Part shown: positions 38,055-47,090 of the stretch, in pieces
Position numbering within the stretch: the first letter of the stretch is position 1
Layout: the number at the start of each line of letters is the position of its first letter
From: Staphylococcus sp. ACRSN
GTDB taxonomy: Bacteria; Bacillota; Bacilli; Staphylococcales; Staphylococcaceae
Direction: 5' to 3'
Length of the DNA: 64,000 nucleotides
Assembly: GCF_022346615.1 (NCBI RefSeq)
Contig: NZ_JAKRNS010000011.1
Span: 1 to 64,000 of the forward strand
The notes under the pieces: model-generated
Databases searched by the model: none
Told to the model about the DNA's origin: nothing
The model's input: only the letters and a program-made list of their open reading frames with translations
Made by a program: the position numbers and the translations under genes

Positions 38055-39998
38055 CTATTCATTCATTGCTTCTGAAGCACGAATTTCTTCTTTTCCTAAT
38101 TTTGGTTTTAATAAACCGTATAACAAGGCTGAGATAATTGTACCAATAACAATTGCAATTAACGATTGTAATACGTGACCAAAGTCAGTACCAACGATTA
38201 CGAAGATACCACCATGAGGTGCTTGAATTGATGAACCTAGACCTAATGCGATGGCACCCGCAACTCCTGAACCAACCATCATAGATGGAATAACACGTAT
38301 TGGGTCTGCAGCTGCGAAAGGAATTGCACCTTCTGTAATAAACGATAGCCCCATCACATAGTTTGGAACAACAGAACCACGCTGTTCTTTAGTAAATTTC
38401 TTTTTAAAGATTATCATTGCTGTTGCGATCGCAAGTGGTGGAATCATACCACCTATCATTGCTGCTGTAATTGGTGCAGCGTTACCTTCTGTTAATGCTG
38501 CTGTTGCAAATACATATGCTGCTTTATTGAAAGGACCACCCATATCGATAGCCATCATCGCACCAAGTACTAAACCAAGTAACATAATATTTGTACCTGA
38601 CAAACTTTGAAGTCCATTGAGTAATAAATTATTCAACCATGATGCTGGTGGATTTAATACATAAATCATTAGTAAACCAGTAATTGCTACAGAGAATACT
38701 GGATAAATAAGTGTCGGTTTTAAACCTTCTAATGCTTGAGGTAAACCACTTACAAGTTTTTTAATACCTTGCGTTAAGTAACCTGCTAAGAAACCTGCTA
38801 AAATACCGCCAATAAATCCTGAATCACCTGAAACTGCTAACATACCACCTACTAAACCTGCTGCAAAACCTGGTTTATCAGCAATACTACGTGCGATATA
38901 ACCTGCCAATATTGGAATGATTAATGCAAAAGCACTATTCTTACCGATATTCCATAATTGCTCTGCAAAGGCATTATGTTCTGAACTCTTAGGATCAAAT
39001 GAGTTAGGTCCAAATAAAAATACAATGGCCATTATAATACCACCAGCAATAACAAGTGGTAACATATTAGAAACACCATTCATTAAATGTTTATAAATTG
39101 TTTTACCTACACTTTGCTTTTCGTTTGCTGTTTCTGTATTACTTCCACTATTTCCTCTTGCAACAAACGGTTTTCTTGATGTATCTTGAGCCATTTCAAT
39201 CAATTCTTGAGGACGTTTAATACCATCAGCAACTGGTACTTCAATCACGTTCTTACCGTCAAATCGATCTGTTTCAACATGAACATCTGCTGCTACAATA
39301 ATACCTTGCGCGCGTTCGATATCATCTTCTGTAAGATGGTTCTTTATACCACCGGAACCATTAGTTTCAACTTTAATTTTAACGTCCATTTTTTCAGCTT
39401 GTTTTTTCAATGCATCACGTGCCATATAGGTATGTGCAATACCCGTTGGACATGCAGTAACAGCGAGTACATATGGCTCATCATTATCAACTGCACTAGT
39501 TGCTGTAGCTGCTTCCGCTTCTGATGCCTCTTCTTCAGTTGCTTCATCATCAGCTTTATCAATAATATTTAATACTTCTTCTTGTGATGATGCATTCAAT
39601 AAATCTTTTCGCACATCTTCATCCATTAAAATGCCTGATAATTTTGCTAAAGCATCTAAATGTGTTTGTGCCCCACCTTCTGGTGCAGCAATCATAAAGA
39701 ATAAATGTGCCGGTTGCATATCTAGACTTTGATAATCTACGCCTTCTTTCGATTTCCCAAAAGCAATGGCAGGTGTGTCTACAGCAGCAACTTTTGCATG
39801 TGGAATTGCAATGCCTTCCCCGATGCCAGTCGTACTTTGTGATTCACGATTATGAATGGCTTCTTTAAAAGCCGTAATATCATTTAATTTACCTGCATGA
39901 TTTAATTGATTGACTAGTTCTTCAATAACGCCATTTTTATCATTAGAAGTTAAATCCATCGCAATCGTATCTTTAGTTAATAATTCTGTAATTCTCAT
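38055..39998 (-). CDS. fruA: Fructose-specific PTS enzyme IIABC
   Basis: The membrane phosphotransferase takes up fructose as fructose-1-phosphate. In 647 residues the order is IIA (about 1-148, phospho-His H67 in GIAIPHAKV), an acidic linker (about 150-172), IIB (about 175-270, phospho-Cys C183 in VTACPTGIAHTYMA) and IIC (about 305-635, about ten membrane segments, ending near GGIFVIVG). It is the last gene of fruR-fruK-fruA, two bases after fruK. Control comes from the cre and operator region upstream of fruR. Confidence 0.96.
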   Translation of the reverse strand: MRITELLTKDTIAMDLTSNDKNGVIEELVNQLNHAGKLNDITAFKEAIHNRESQSTTGIGEGIAIPHAKVAAVDTPAIAFGKSKEGVDYQSLDMQPAHLFFMIAAPEGGAQTHLDALAKLSGILMDEDVRKDLLNASSQEEVLNIIDKADDEATEEEASEAEAATATSAVDNDEPYVLAVTACPTGIAHTYMARDALKKQAEKMDVKIKVETNGSGGIKNHLTEDDIERAQGIIVAADVHVETDRFDGKNVIEVPVADGIKRPQELIEMAQDTSRKPFVARGNSGSNTETANEKQSVGKTIYKHLMNGVSNMLPLVIAGGIIMAIVFLFGPNSFDPKSSEHNAFAEQLWNIGKNSAFALIIPILAGYIARSIADKPGFAAGLVGGMLAVSGDSGFIGGILAGFLAGYLTQGIKKLVSGLPQALEGLKPTLIYPVFSVAITGLLMIYVLNPPASWLNNLLLNGLQSLSGTNIMLLGLVLGAMMAIDMGGPFNKAAYVFATAALTEGNAAPITAAMIGGMIPPLAIATAMIIFKKKFTKEQRGSVVPNYVMGLSFITEGAIPFAAADPIRVIPSMMVGSGVAGAIALGLGSSIQAPHGGIFVIVGTDFGHVLQSLIAIVIGTIISALLYGLLKPKLGKEEIRASEAMNE

Positions 39999-40000
39999 AA

Positions 40001-40924
40001 TTATACACTCCCATCTAGTGTCTTAATCTGAACTTGTACTTTAATGTCTTCAATCGCATCGCGTGTGGCTAAGTCATCATTAAAAGCTGTAGCAGTTCCC
40101 GCTGATACCGCTTGTTTAAACGCTTCATCTACAGGTAATCCATTTTCTAAACCAGCTACCATTCCCGCAACTGTACTATCACCCGAACCAACCGTGTTTA
40201 CCACATCGCCATTTGGTACAATTGCTTTGTAGCTTTGTTCACGATCTACATAGATTGCTCCCTCACCACCGAGAGAAATAATCACAGACGTTGCGCCTCT
40301 ATTTATTATTTCTTTAGCGTATTGAATTACCTGTTCATCAGTAGTTATCTTTGTGTCAAACATCACTTCTAATTCATCTTTATTCGGCTTAATAAACAAT
40401 GGATTATATTTTAATACCGTTTCTACCAAATCTTTTTCTGCATCTACTACGAGTTTTGCACCTGTGGTATTAGTAATTTGGGCAATTTGTTCATAAGCAT
40501 TAGCCGGTACACTTTTTGGTATACTACCTGCAACAATAACAGTATCCTCTGATGTTGTAGATTGAATTTGTTTTAATAAAGATTCAAATTGCTTTTCTGT
40601 AATCGAAGGTCCTGGTGCATTGATTTCCGTTTCATTATCAGTCTTCAATTTCACATTAATTCTCGTATCTTCGTCTACATTAACAAAGTCTGTTTGAATA
40701 CCTGATTGTTTTAAGGTGTCTTCGATAAACTGGCCTGGAAAGCCACCTGCAAATCCAAGTGCTGTTGATGGCACATCTAACGTCTTTAATACTCTTGATA
40801 CATTAATTCCTTTTCCTCCTGCAAATTTATATGTTTCTGTTGCACGATTTAAACCATCAAGTTCGAATCCTTGTGCAAACATTATATAATCAATAGAAGG
40901 ATTAAATGTTACTGTGTATATCAT
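40001..40924 (-). CDS. fruK: 1-phosphofructokinase
   Basis: A PfkB-family sugar kinase of 307 residues that phosphorylates fructose-1-phosphate to fructose-1,6-bisphosphate. PfkB signature 1 is FAGGKGINVSR (about 34-44) and signature 2 is NTVGSGDSTVAGM with the catalytic aspartate. TFNPSIDYIM at the N terminus is typical of FruK/LacC enzymes. The start overlaps the fruR stop (ATGA), and fruA follows after two bases. Confidence 0.95.
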   Translation of the reverse strand: MIYTVTFNPSIDYIMFAQGFELDGLNRATETYKFAGGKGINVSRVLKTLDVPSTALGFAGGFPGQFIEDTLKQSGIQTDFVNVDEDTRINVKLKTDNETEINAPGPSITEKQFESLLKQIQSTTSEDTVIVAGSIPKSVPANAYEQIAQITNTTGAKLVVDAEKDLVETVLKYNPLFIKPNKDELEVMFDTKITTDEQVIQYAKEIINRGATSVIISLGGEGAIYVDREQSYKAIVPNGDVVNTVGSGDSTVAGMVAGLENGLPVDEAFKQAVSAGTATAFNDDLATRDAIEDIKVQVQIKTLDGSV

Positions 40925-41679
40925 AATGTTCCCCCAATAAAATTGTATTTTTCTGAAAAATATTGAAAAGTAGTACTTTCAATCGCTTTCTTAGATGTAA
41001 TCAACGTCACATCTTCTGTTAATGGCACATATGCAAAGTAAACTTTATTGAATTTCGAATGGTCTACAAGCACAAAATTTTGCGTTGCCAATTGCATTGC
41101 CTTGTTCTTGATAATAGCTTCTTGATCGTCTGGCGTTGTCAGACCATACTTTAAATCGATACCGTTCATACCAAGAAACACTTTATCAAATCGATAACGA
41201 TTTAGTGTTTCAACTGCACTCACACCAACTGTTGCAAATGTCGTACCCTTTACTTCCCCTCCAATAATCAACGTGCGTATACCTTGTTTAAGAAGTTCTT
41301 CCACGTGAGTCAAACCATTTGTAACTACAATGATGTCTTGCGCTTTAATATACGGAATCATTTCCAACGTAGTCGACCCTGCATCTAAATATATACAATC
41401 ATTATCTTCAATTTGTTGCGCCGCTAACTTTCCAATTTCCTGTTTTTCTCTATGGTTTGTACTTCTTTTATCTGCTAAATTCGGTTCCAATAGAGATGAT
41501 TGATTTAGAGTTGCGCCACCATGAACTCTTTTTAATTTACCTAGCTGTTGTAATTTAGATAAATCTCTTCTAATTGTCGAAGCGCTACATTCAGTTCGAT
41601 CAATCAGTTCTTGTAATGTTAAAAAATCTTTTTTTGACAGTTCAGTCAAAATTAACTCATGGCGTTTTTCCGTAATCAT
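40921..41679 (-). CDS. fruR: DeoR-family regulator of the fructose operon
   Basis: A repressor of 252 residues. The N-terminal DeoR helix-turn-helix is ECSASTIRRDLSKLQQLGKL (about 27-46), preceded by EKRHELIL and followed by RVHGGATL. The C-terminal sugar-phosphate sensor domain contains YLDAGSTTLEM and VTNGLTHV. Fructose-1-phosphate is the expected inducer. I used the second of two consecutive ATG codons because GAGG is seven bases before it; the first (41682) is too close. The upstream region has a strong promoter, a cre site and TGATTG repeats. Confidence 0.92.
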   Translation of the reverse strand: MITEKRHELILTELSKKDFLTLQELIDRTECSASTIRRDLSKLQQLGKLKRVHGGATLNQSSLLEPNLADKRSTNHREKQEIGKLAAQQIEDNDCIYLDAGSTTLEMIPYIKAQDIIVVTNGLTHVEELLKQGIRTLIIGGEVKGTTFATVGVSAVETLNRYRFDKVFLGMNGIDLKYGLTTPDDQEAIIKNKAMQLATQNFVLVDHSKFNKVYFAYVPLTEDVTLITSKKAIESTTFQYFSEKYNFIGGTL

Positions 41680-41701
41680 CATTTCACCTCATCTCAAAGA
41701 T

Positions 41702-41730
41702 ATTATAATGTTTCCGCTTTCTTTTTTCAA
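41702..41730 (-). promoter_or_regulatory. fru operon promoter with a cre site in the spacer
   Basis: On the minus strand, TTGAAA (41725-41730), a 17-bp spacer and TATAAT (41702-41707). The spacer holds AAGAAAGCGGAAACAT (41708-41723), which matches the cre consensus WTGNAARCGNWWWCAW except at the T. CcpA bound there would block RNA polymerase directly. The leader would be very short. Confidence 0.75.
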
Positions 41731-41763
41731 TCATATTTTGTCAAAAACAATCAAAAACAATCA
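41728..41763 (-). promoter_or_regulatory. Candidate FruR operator repeats
   Basis: Three copies of TGATTG on the minus strand (41728-41733, 41748-41753, 41758-41763), spaced 20 and 10 bp, so they face the same side of the helix. The two distal copies form TGATTGTTTTTGATTG. The proximal copy overlaps the -35 box. Confidence 0.55.
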
Positions 41764-41826
41764 TTTTAATAATAATTTTTCAACTTTTTGTCACTTTTTT
41801 GCCAATATTACTTTTATATAAAATAA

Positions 41827-41867
41827 AGACGCAAAAACGATCATAATATTTCATCGTTTTTACGTCT
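41827..41867. terminator. Hairpin between ybaK and fruR
   Basis: A 15-bp stem with one mismatch (41827-41841 with 41853-41867), 28 bp past the ybaK stop, flanked by A/T-rich runs. It would isolate the fru promoter from ybaK transcription. Confidence 0.75.
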
Positions 41868-41894
41868 TCTTATTTAAAAATATAACCATTAAAT

Positions 41895-42374
41895 CTACAT
41901 TTCCGTGATTTTTGTCATTGTAGCTTCCGTAATTTCAATAATATCAGAGACTTTCACTCGAATTTGTGCGCCTCTTTCCCCACCACTTACATATATTGAC
42001 TCTAATGTTTTAGCTTGATTATCTATTATAGTAGGAAACTTTTTTCTCATACCTATTGGAGAACATCCCCCTCTTACATAACCAGTCACTTGTTTCAAAT
42101 CATTAAGGGGCATTAATTGTAGCTTTTTTTCATTAACAGCTTTAGCTGCCAGCTTCATATTTAAAGTATCATTAATTGGTATTATAAATACAAAATGTTC
42201 GTGCTGTGCATTTTCTAAAACTAACGTCTTAAATATCTCACTCGCATTTACATTGACTAATTTAGCTACTGTATGACCATCCATATGTGTTGCTGTCACT
42301 GGAAAACGATTTACTTCATACTCAATATGATTACGATCTAATATACGCATCGCATTCGTCTTTTTTTCCTTCAC
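41895..42374 (-). CDS. ybaK: Cys-tRNA(Pro)/Cys-tRNA(Cys) deacylase YbaK
   Basis: A 159-residue editing-domain protein that removes cysteine mischarged on tRNA(Pro). Family features are FKTLVLEN with the conserved lysine, the PINDTLNMKLAAKAV segment and GYVRGGCSPIGMRK. The C-terminal SGGERGAQIRV motif is typical of YbaK/EbsC. The start is GTG at 42374 with AGGTG eight bases upstream. Confidence 0.92.
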   Translation of the reverse strand: MKEKKTNAMRILDRNHIEYEVNRFPVTATHMDGHTVAKLVNVNASEIFKTLVLENAQHEHFVFIIPINDTLNMKLAAKAVNEKKLQLMPLNDLKQVTGYVRGGCSPIGMRKKFPTIIDNQAKTLESIYVSGGERGAQIRVKVSDIIEITEATMTKITEM

Positions 42375-42476
42375 GTTGTTTACACCTCATTTAACCCTAT
42401 TTATAGCTATTGTACGCTTATACCAGAATTTAAACTATATTATTTATTTTGATGCCTAATTTTTAATAAAATAAAA

Positions 42477-42530
42477 AAGCTGACGTTTATTCTACAATAA
42501 TATCATTATCGTCAGACAAACAATCAGCTT
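42477..42530 (-). terminator. Terminator-like hairpin after the 253-residue gene
   Basis: An AAGCTGA/TCAGCTT outer stem (42477-42483 with 42524-42530) with a nested TGACG/CGTCA pairing, followed on the minus strand by a T-run. Confidence 0.6.
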
Positions 42531-42536
42531 AACTAT

Positions 42537-43298
42537 TTATTTTAATGCAGGTTGTTGAATTACATCTCCTGCTTTATTGATAACTACTTTACATTCTTTT
42601 TGAGTTTTAGAATTACTAAATGTATAGTACATGCCCTCTTTTGATTGTTTAACCTGTTTTAGGCTAGCATTATTTCCTAAGTTATCTGTCGCATATTTTT
42701 GTGCGATCACTTCAGATTCTTGAGGTGAAATACATGGTGCATTGTTTGGTGGGTTATCTGCAACATGATATGAGGTATCAAAAATTTCAGCTTTATTATG
42801 CTTATTAACAGTTACTCTGTAAAATGTGTCCGGCTTTTTTTCATTTTTAAAAGTAAAGATATAATAATATACACCTTGGCATGTACTATCAATACCATAA
42901 TCATTATATTTATTCTCGCTATGATTATCTTGATTCACCTTTTTTTGTGCAGCTGTTAACGCTTTTTCAAATTGGGGTAAATTCGATTTGCCGATCGCAT
43001 TATTCTCTAAATTATGAGTAGAATGTTGCGCAATTGGGACAAAATTCTTTGCATTATGTGATTTTACATTTTCTTCTTTCATAGATGCTTCGATAATACC
43101 ATGTTCATTTTTGTCATTTTCTTCTTCTTGTTTTGGTTTATCTTTAGCTTCTACTATACTTTCAAAACCAGAAAAGCTCGAAATCTTTTCATGAACTGTT
43201 ACTAACGCATTTTGGTGTGTCGCTAAAAATAGTAATAAGACTAAACAACCAGATAAAAACAACGCTGATATAGCTAAAGTTAAATTTTTGATACTCAT
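42537..43298 (-). CDS. Membrane-anchored or exported protein of unknown function
   Basis: A 253-residue protein. An N-terminal hydrophobic segment (about 5-27) includes LSGC at 15-18, which resembles a lipobox, but the hydrophobic run continues past the cysteine, so an uncleaved anchor is equally likely. A long charged, low-complexity stretch (about 45-100) precedes a C-terminal domain (about 105-253) with paired cysteines, C140, C189 and C236 by my count, suggesting an extracytoplasmic fold. No family is recognised. The gene stands alone with a terminator. Confidence 0.75.
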   Translation of the reverse strand: MSIKNLTLAISALFLSGCLVLLLFLATHQNALVTVHEKISSFSGFESIVEAKDKPKQEEENDKNEHGIIEASMKEENVKSHNAKNFVPIAQHSTHNLENNAIGKSNLPQFEKALTAAQKKVNQDNHSENKYNDYGIDSTCQGVYYYIFTFKNEKKPDTFYRVTVNKHNKAEIFDTSYHVADNPPNNAPCISPQESEVIAQKYATDNLGNNASLKQVKQSKEGMYYTFSNSKTQKECKVVINKAGDVIQQPALK

Positions 43299-43598
43299 TC
43301 ATTGATACCCACATTTCTTTTAACATTTCTCTATATACTAGCACATAAAATTAACAAAAAACTTATATAGGCCACAATTTAAAACAAATGTAATATCTGT
43401 AACAATAGTATTACGCAATATGATTCAATTTAATCTAATTGTCATGTTTTCTTTACCCTAATAAAGAAGTAACGCTATTTTAATACTAACTTTATTTAAC
43501 TATATATTGTTCAAATAAAAGAGCCTGTTCATATCTTTACTTGTTCGAATTGGTTAATCAAATATTAAACTAAGACTTTGAACCATCGTAAATTATAA
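43299..43598. other. Intergenic region between the unknown exported protein and norA
   Basis: AT-rich; it holds the upstream region of the 253-residue gene. No gene or recognisable control element seen. Confidence 0.4.
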
Positions 43599-43599
43599 A

Positions 43600-43635
43600 A
43601 AAATGCCGGCAAAGTGAATTCCTTTGCCGGCATTT
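43600..43635 (-). terminator. Terminator after norA
   Basis: A perfect 14-bp GC-rich stem (43601-43614 with 43622-43635; core TGCCGGCAAAG), with A/T-runs on both sides, 48 bp past the norA stop. Confidence 0.9.
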
Positions 43636-43682
43636 CTGAATTTATTTCTTTATAAGATTTTAAAGATTTTTATAATTATGTT

Positions 43683-44843
43683 TTATGCCTTTTTAAAACT
43701 TTTTCTAATCGATTTTTCAACAAATATTACGAGTATTCCCAATAACATAACTAACACTGCCATATACAATGGAAACTCATAATTTATATCATATAAACTA
43801 CCTGCTACAAGCGGCCCAATAAAGTTCCCCATGCTTGTAAATGTTGAATTAAGTCCACCTGCAAAACCTTGTCGATCTGCTGCTATATTAGAAAAATAAT
43901 TTGTAATAGCAGGTCTTATCATATCAAAACCAATAAACACTATGAAACTTATAACCATAATTGACCAATAACTATGAACTAATGTTAATCCTAATAATAT
44001 TAGCGCTGAATATATCAATGCATATGTTATAAAAGTTAACTCTTTAAAGTATTTCATAAATTTATCAAAAAAGAATACTTGGAAAATGGCACCAAAGATA
44101 CCACCACCAGTAATCGCAAATGAAATATCTAATGGTGAATAATGCGCTTTATCAGCTGTATAAAGCGGGAATAATGTTTCAAATGCTGATAAACCAAACG
44201 CTAAGACAAGCGTAAGTACAATTGGTGTAATAAATACTTTCCAATTGATTTTACTAAGTAATTCAGGTTGATATTTTGTAAAACCATCTTGCGTTTCATT
44301 CTTAGGATTTTTAATTAATATTATTGATAAAATTAATGCTAAACAGCCACTACCGCCAGCAACAAAGAATGGCAATCTATGTGAGAATTCTGCTAAAAAA
44401 CCACCTAGACCAGGTCCAAGTATAAAACCCGAATTAATAATCGCTGACATATATCCAAAATTTTTCGCTTTATCTTTACCTGGAGAAATATCTGCAATCA
44501 TTCCTGTTACACCTGGCATAACCATTCCTGCACTGAATCCTCCTAAAATTCTAGAAACAATAAGCAAACTAAATGAATGACTGATTGCAAATAAAAATTC
44601 AGATACAGCAAATAAAGCTAGACCAATACAGATAATTAATTTTTTCCCTAATTTATCCGCCAATGTTCCACCAAAAGGTGAAATCACCATTTGAGCAAGC
44701 GCAAATGCTGCTACTAGTATACCTAAATCACTACCGTTAAGTCCTAGATCTTTAAGATAAACAGGCAGTACGGGTACAATTAAACCTATACCTAAAAAGA
44801 CTAGAAAAATATTAAAATACAAAATTACAAATTGCTTATTCAC
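43683..44843 (-). CDS. norA: Multidrug efflux transporter NorA
   Basis: A major facilitator of 386 residues with 12 membrane segments that exports quinolones, dyes and biocides by proton antiport. The sequence follows S. aureus NorA closely over its length (start NKQFVILYFNIFLVFLGIGL, motif A GGTLADKLGKKL, motif C SGFILGPGLGGF, and DMIRPAITNYFSNIA). The start is GTG at 44843 with GGAGG seven bases upstream; a reading seven codons longer overlaps that site. mgrA, its known regulator, lies 6 kb away. Confidence 0.94.
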   Translation of the reverse strand: MNKQFVILYFNIFLVFLGIGLIVPVLPVYLKDLGLNGSDLGILVAAFALAQMVISPFGGTLADKLGKKLIICIGLALFAVSEFLFAISHSFSLLIVSRILGGFSAGMVMPGVTGMIADISPGKDKAKNFGYMSAIINSGFILGPGLGGFLAEFSHRLPFFVAGGSGCLALILSIILIKNPKNETQDGFTKYQPELLSKINWKVFITPIVLTLVLAFGLSAFETLFPLYTADKAHYSPLDISFAITGGGIFGAIFQVFFFDKFMKYFKELTFITYALIYSALILLGLTLVHSYWSIMVISFIVFIGFDMIRPAITNYFSNIAADRQGFAGGLNSTFTSMGNFIGPLVAGSLYDINYEFPLYMAVLVMLLGILVIFVEKSIRKSFKKA

Positions 44844-45165
44844 ATGACTCCCTCCACTTCTCAATACCCAAGGTAGAGTAAAAACTATTTATATTTTTTA
44901 ATTTAAGCTGATACACGTTTAACCTATTTATTAAATAAGACTATATTTTTTAATTAAGATAAAATTTTATTAACTCATATTTTATTAACTATAAACACTT
45001 TATACCCTATTCCCTATATAATTGTCGCAAACATAATATTAGAATATTCTATAACACCAAGCCTGGTAAATACAATAGAAGAATTTTATTTTTCTCATCA
45101 AATTGTTAAATAACCATAATTTAGTAGTACAATAAAGGGTAAAGAGTGATAGGATGGTGGTTTAA
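44844..45165. other. Divergent spacer between norA and the PPC-domain gene
   Basis: AT-rich and expected to hold both promoters and any MgrA/ArlR-type sites. I could not assign individual boxes with confidence. Confidence 0.4.
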
Positions 45166-45585
45166 ATGATATATCAAGAAGAAAATAATACAATCGTACT
45201 CGTATTAGAACAAGGGGAAGATATCGTAGAATCGGTTACTGATATTGCCAAAGAAAAAGGTGGTAAATTCGGATCGGTTAGTGGTATTGGCGCATGCTCA
45301 GAAGTTGAATTAAACTTTTATAATTTAGAGACCAAAACTTACGAGAAAAAACAAATTCAGGAATCATTGGAATTAACTAGTTTATTAGGTAATATTTCTC
45401 ATATTGATGATAAACCTTTTGCACATTTACACGCAACATTTGGCACAAACACATATAAAACATATAGCGGTCATTTATCAAAGGCGACAGTATCAGCAAC
45501 TGCAGAAATCATTATCACAATGACTAACCTAGACATCAATCGAAAATTCAACGAAGAAATTGGCCTCAATCTATTAGACCTATAA
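45166..45585 (+). CDS. PPC/DUF296-domain protein
   Basis: A 139-residue single-domain protein. The histidine motif AHLHATFG near residues 86-93 and the glycine-rich GSVSGIGAC segment (about 38-46) are typical of the PPC/DUF296 fold, which forms trimers and often binds a metal. In plants the domain accompanies AT-hook DNA-binding motifs; none is present here. The function in staphylococci is unknown. The ATG has GGATGGTGG upstream. Confidence 0.85.
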   Translation: MIYQEENNTIVLVLEQGEDIVESVTDIAKEKGGKFGSVSGIGACSEVELNFYNLETKTYEKKQIQESLELTSLLGNISHIDDKPFAHLHATFGTNTYKTYSGHLSKATVSATAEIIITMTNLDINRKFNEEIGLNLLDL

Positions 45586-45623
45586 AAAAACTATCATATA
45601 AAGCGTTTCAAGATACTCAAACT

Positions 45624-45746
45624 AGGACAATGTCTACTAATGTATGCATAAAAGGGCAACTAAAATTACATGTTACCTACGATAATGGTCACACTATTTT
45701 CTTATTAATGCATTTCATTTACAATTAGAGATTGTCCTCGTTTTTA
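45624..45746 (+). terminator. Long imperfect hairpin ending in a T-run
   Basis: AGGACAAT (45624-45631) pairs with ATTGTCCT (45731-45738), with weaker internal pairing around the two ATGCAT sites, and CGTTTTTATTTT follows. It may simply end the PPC-domain gene, but a loop near 100 bases is unusual. It could be a small structured RNA. Confidence 0.4.
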
Positions 45747-46033
45747 TTTTACCCATAGTTGTTTATCACCAAATTGTTCACAAATTTCACTTTCATCTAT
45801 TTTACCCATTTACTAAAATAAGTTTTTCATTAAATTAAAATAAATCGTTACACTACTAATTATAAAATACAACAATCATTGAATTTTGATTTTGAACCTT
45901 GTATTATGTATATTCGTATTTCAAATATATGGAACTACATTTTTTTATTATCTTTGGAAATTACGTACAATAAATATGATAGTTAACTTTCTAAAATATA
46001 AAATTCGAATATAAATAAAAGGTAGGTGTATCT
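45747..46033. other. Intergenic AT-rich region
   Basis: Upstream region of the DUF1361 gene. No gene or clear control element seen. Confidence 0.4.
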
Positions 46034-46651
46034 ATGCGTGCGCGTTATATTGCAAGGACGGTTTTTCTTTTACTGATGATCGTATCTATATTCTTTAATA
46101 GTTTTTATAAATTTATGACATTAAACTTATTTTTAGCATACGTTCCTTTTGAACTTTGTTTACTTTTAAATCTATTTAAACCTAAATTCAAATTTGAGTG
46201 GCCACTCTTCATCATCTTTTCATTGATATTTCTACTTATGGTGCCAAACACCTTATATATGGTTACTGACTTAATTCACTTAAATCAATTTTCATTCAAC
46301 TTTTACCAAGGTTTATTATTAATTGAATGGGCATATTTTACATTTCTTGTGTCAGCAGTCATTTTCGCACTATATCTTTTAACAATCATGTTTATAGAGA
46401 TGGAACACTTCACTAAGCATAAATGGTTAAATTATACAATTATCGTTGCCATGATGTTCTTAAATGGCTTTGGTATATTTATAGGACGTTTTTTAAGACT
46501 ACATTCTGTTTACCTAATCAATGAACCAATGCGTATAATTAAAGAAGTCGTTTTAAGAACAGATTTGAATGCATTTGGTTTCATTTTATTATTAGTGACA
46601 CTTCAAATCTTACTATTTTCATTTGCGAAAGGAGTGCGAGCAACTAAATGA
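46034..46651 (+). CDS. DUF1361-family membrane protein
   Basis: A 205-residue protein with about six hydrophobic segments. VPNTLYMVTDLIHL and NGFGIFIGRFLRLHSVYL with flanking aromatic residues are the features of DUF1361. The function is unknown. The ATG has AAGGTAGGTG upstream. A second small membrane-protein gene overlaps its stop by four bases, so the two are cotranslated. Confidence 0.85.
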   Translation: MRARYIARTVFLLLMIVSIFFNSFYKFMTLNLFLAYVPFELCLLLNLFKPKFKFEWPLFIIFSLIFLLMVPNTLYMVTDLIHLNQFSFNFYQGLLLIEWAYFTFLVSAVIFALYLLTIMFIEMEHFTKHKWLNYTIIVAMMFLNGFGIFIGRFLRLHSVYLINEPMRIIKEVVLRTDLNAFGFILLLVTLQILLFSFAKGVRATK

Positions 46652-46923
46652 CATTTAATTTCATAGTATTAGCGATTGTTCTAATTATCGCCCAATTAAT
46701 TATTGGTCATTTATTACACGATATTGGATTTAGCTATAAAAAGAGTATCTTGCTCATGTGCTTACCTCTTGGTATCGGGTTATTCTATTTGCAATTATTT
46801 TATTACGAACGTAAATACCAAAAATGGAATGTACCAATTAAAGCGAAATTAAGACTCAAATACATGTATATCTTAACTTTCTTTGAGTATGTCGCTGTTT
46901 ATATTTGCCTATTTAAAATGTAA
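46648..46923 (+). CDS. Small membrane protein of unknown function
   Basis: A 91-residue protein with three hydrophobic segments. It starts within the stop of the DUF1361 gene (ATGA overlap), with GGAGTGCGAG upstream. No domain is recognised. The strict coupling suggests that it works with the DUF1361 protein. Confidence 0.75.
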   Translation: MTFNFIVLAIVLIIAQLIIGHLLHDIGFSYKKSILLMCLPLGIGLFYLQLFYYERKYQKWNVPIKAKLRLKYMYILTFFEYVAVYICLFKM

Positions 46924-47026
46924 TGATCAATTTAAAAATGGTATAATTGACTTTACAATCTCGACATTAAAATAGACAAGTTGCTGTCATTTCATAGGCA
47001 TCATATAAAAATATAAAGTTAATGAT

Positions 47027-47066
47027 AAAACTGCCGACAAACATTACATTTGTCGGCAGTTTTATT
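47027..47066. terminator. Bidirectional terminator between convergent genes
   Basis: A perfect 15-bp stem (47027-47041 with 47049-47063) with T-rich flanks on both strands, between the small membrane-protein gene and mdh. Confidence 0.9.
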
Positions 47067-47090
47067 TCACTTTGAAAATTAAATATATAG

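Noticed and set aside
39186-39524. 112-codon open frame on the plus strand inside fruA
   Set aside because: It is antisense to the IIB domain, with low-complexity Cys/Phe/Asn composition and no ribosome site.
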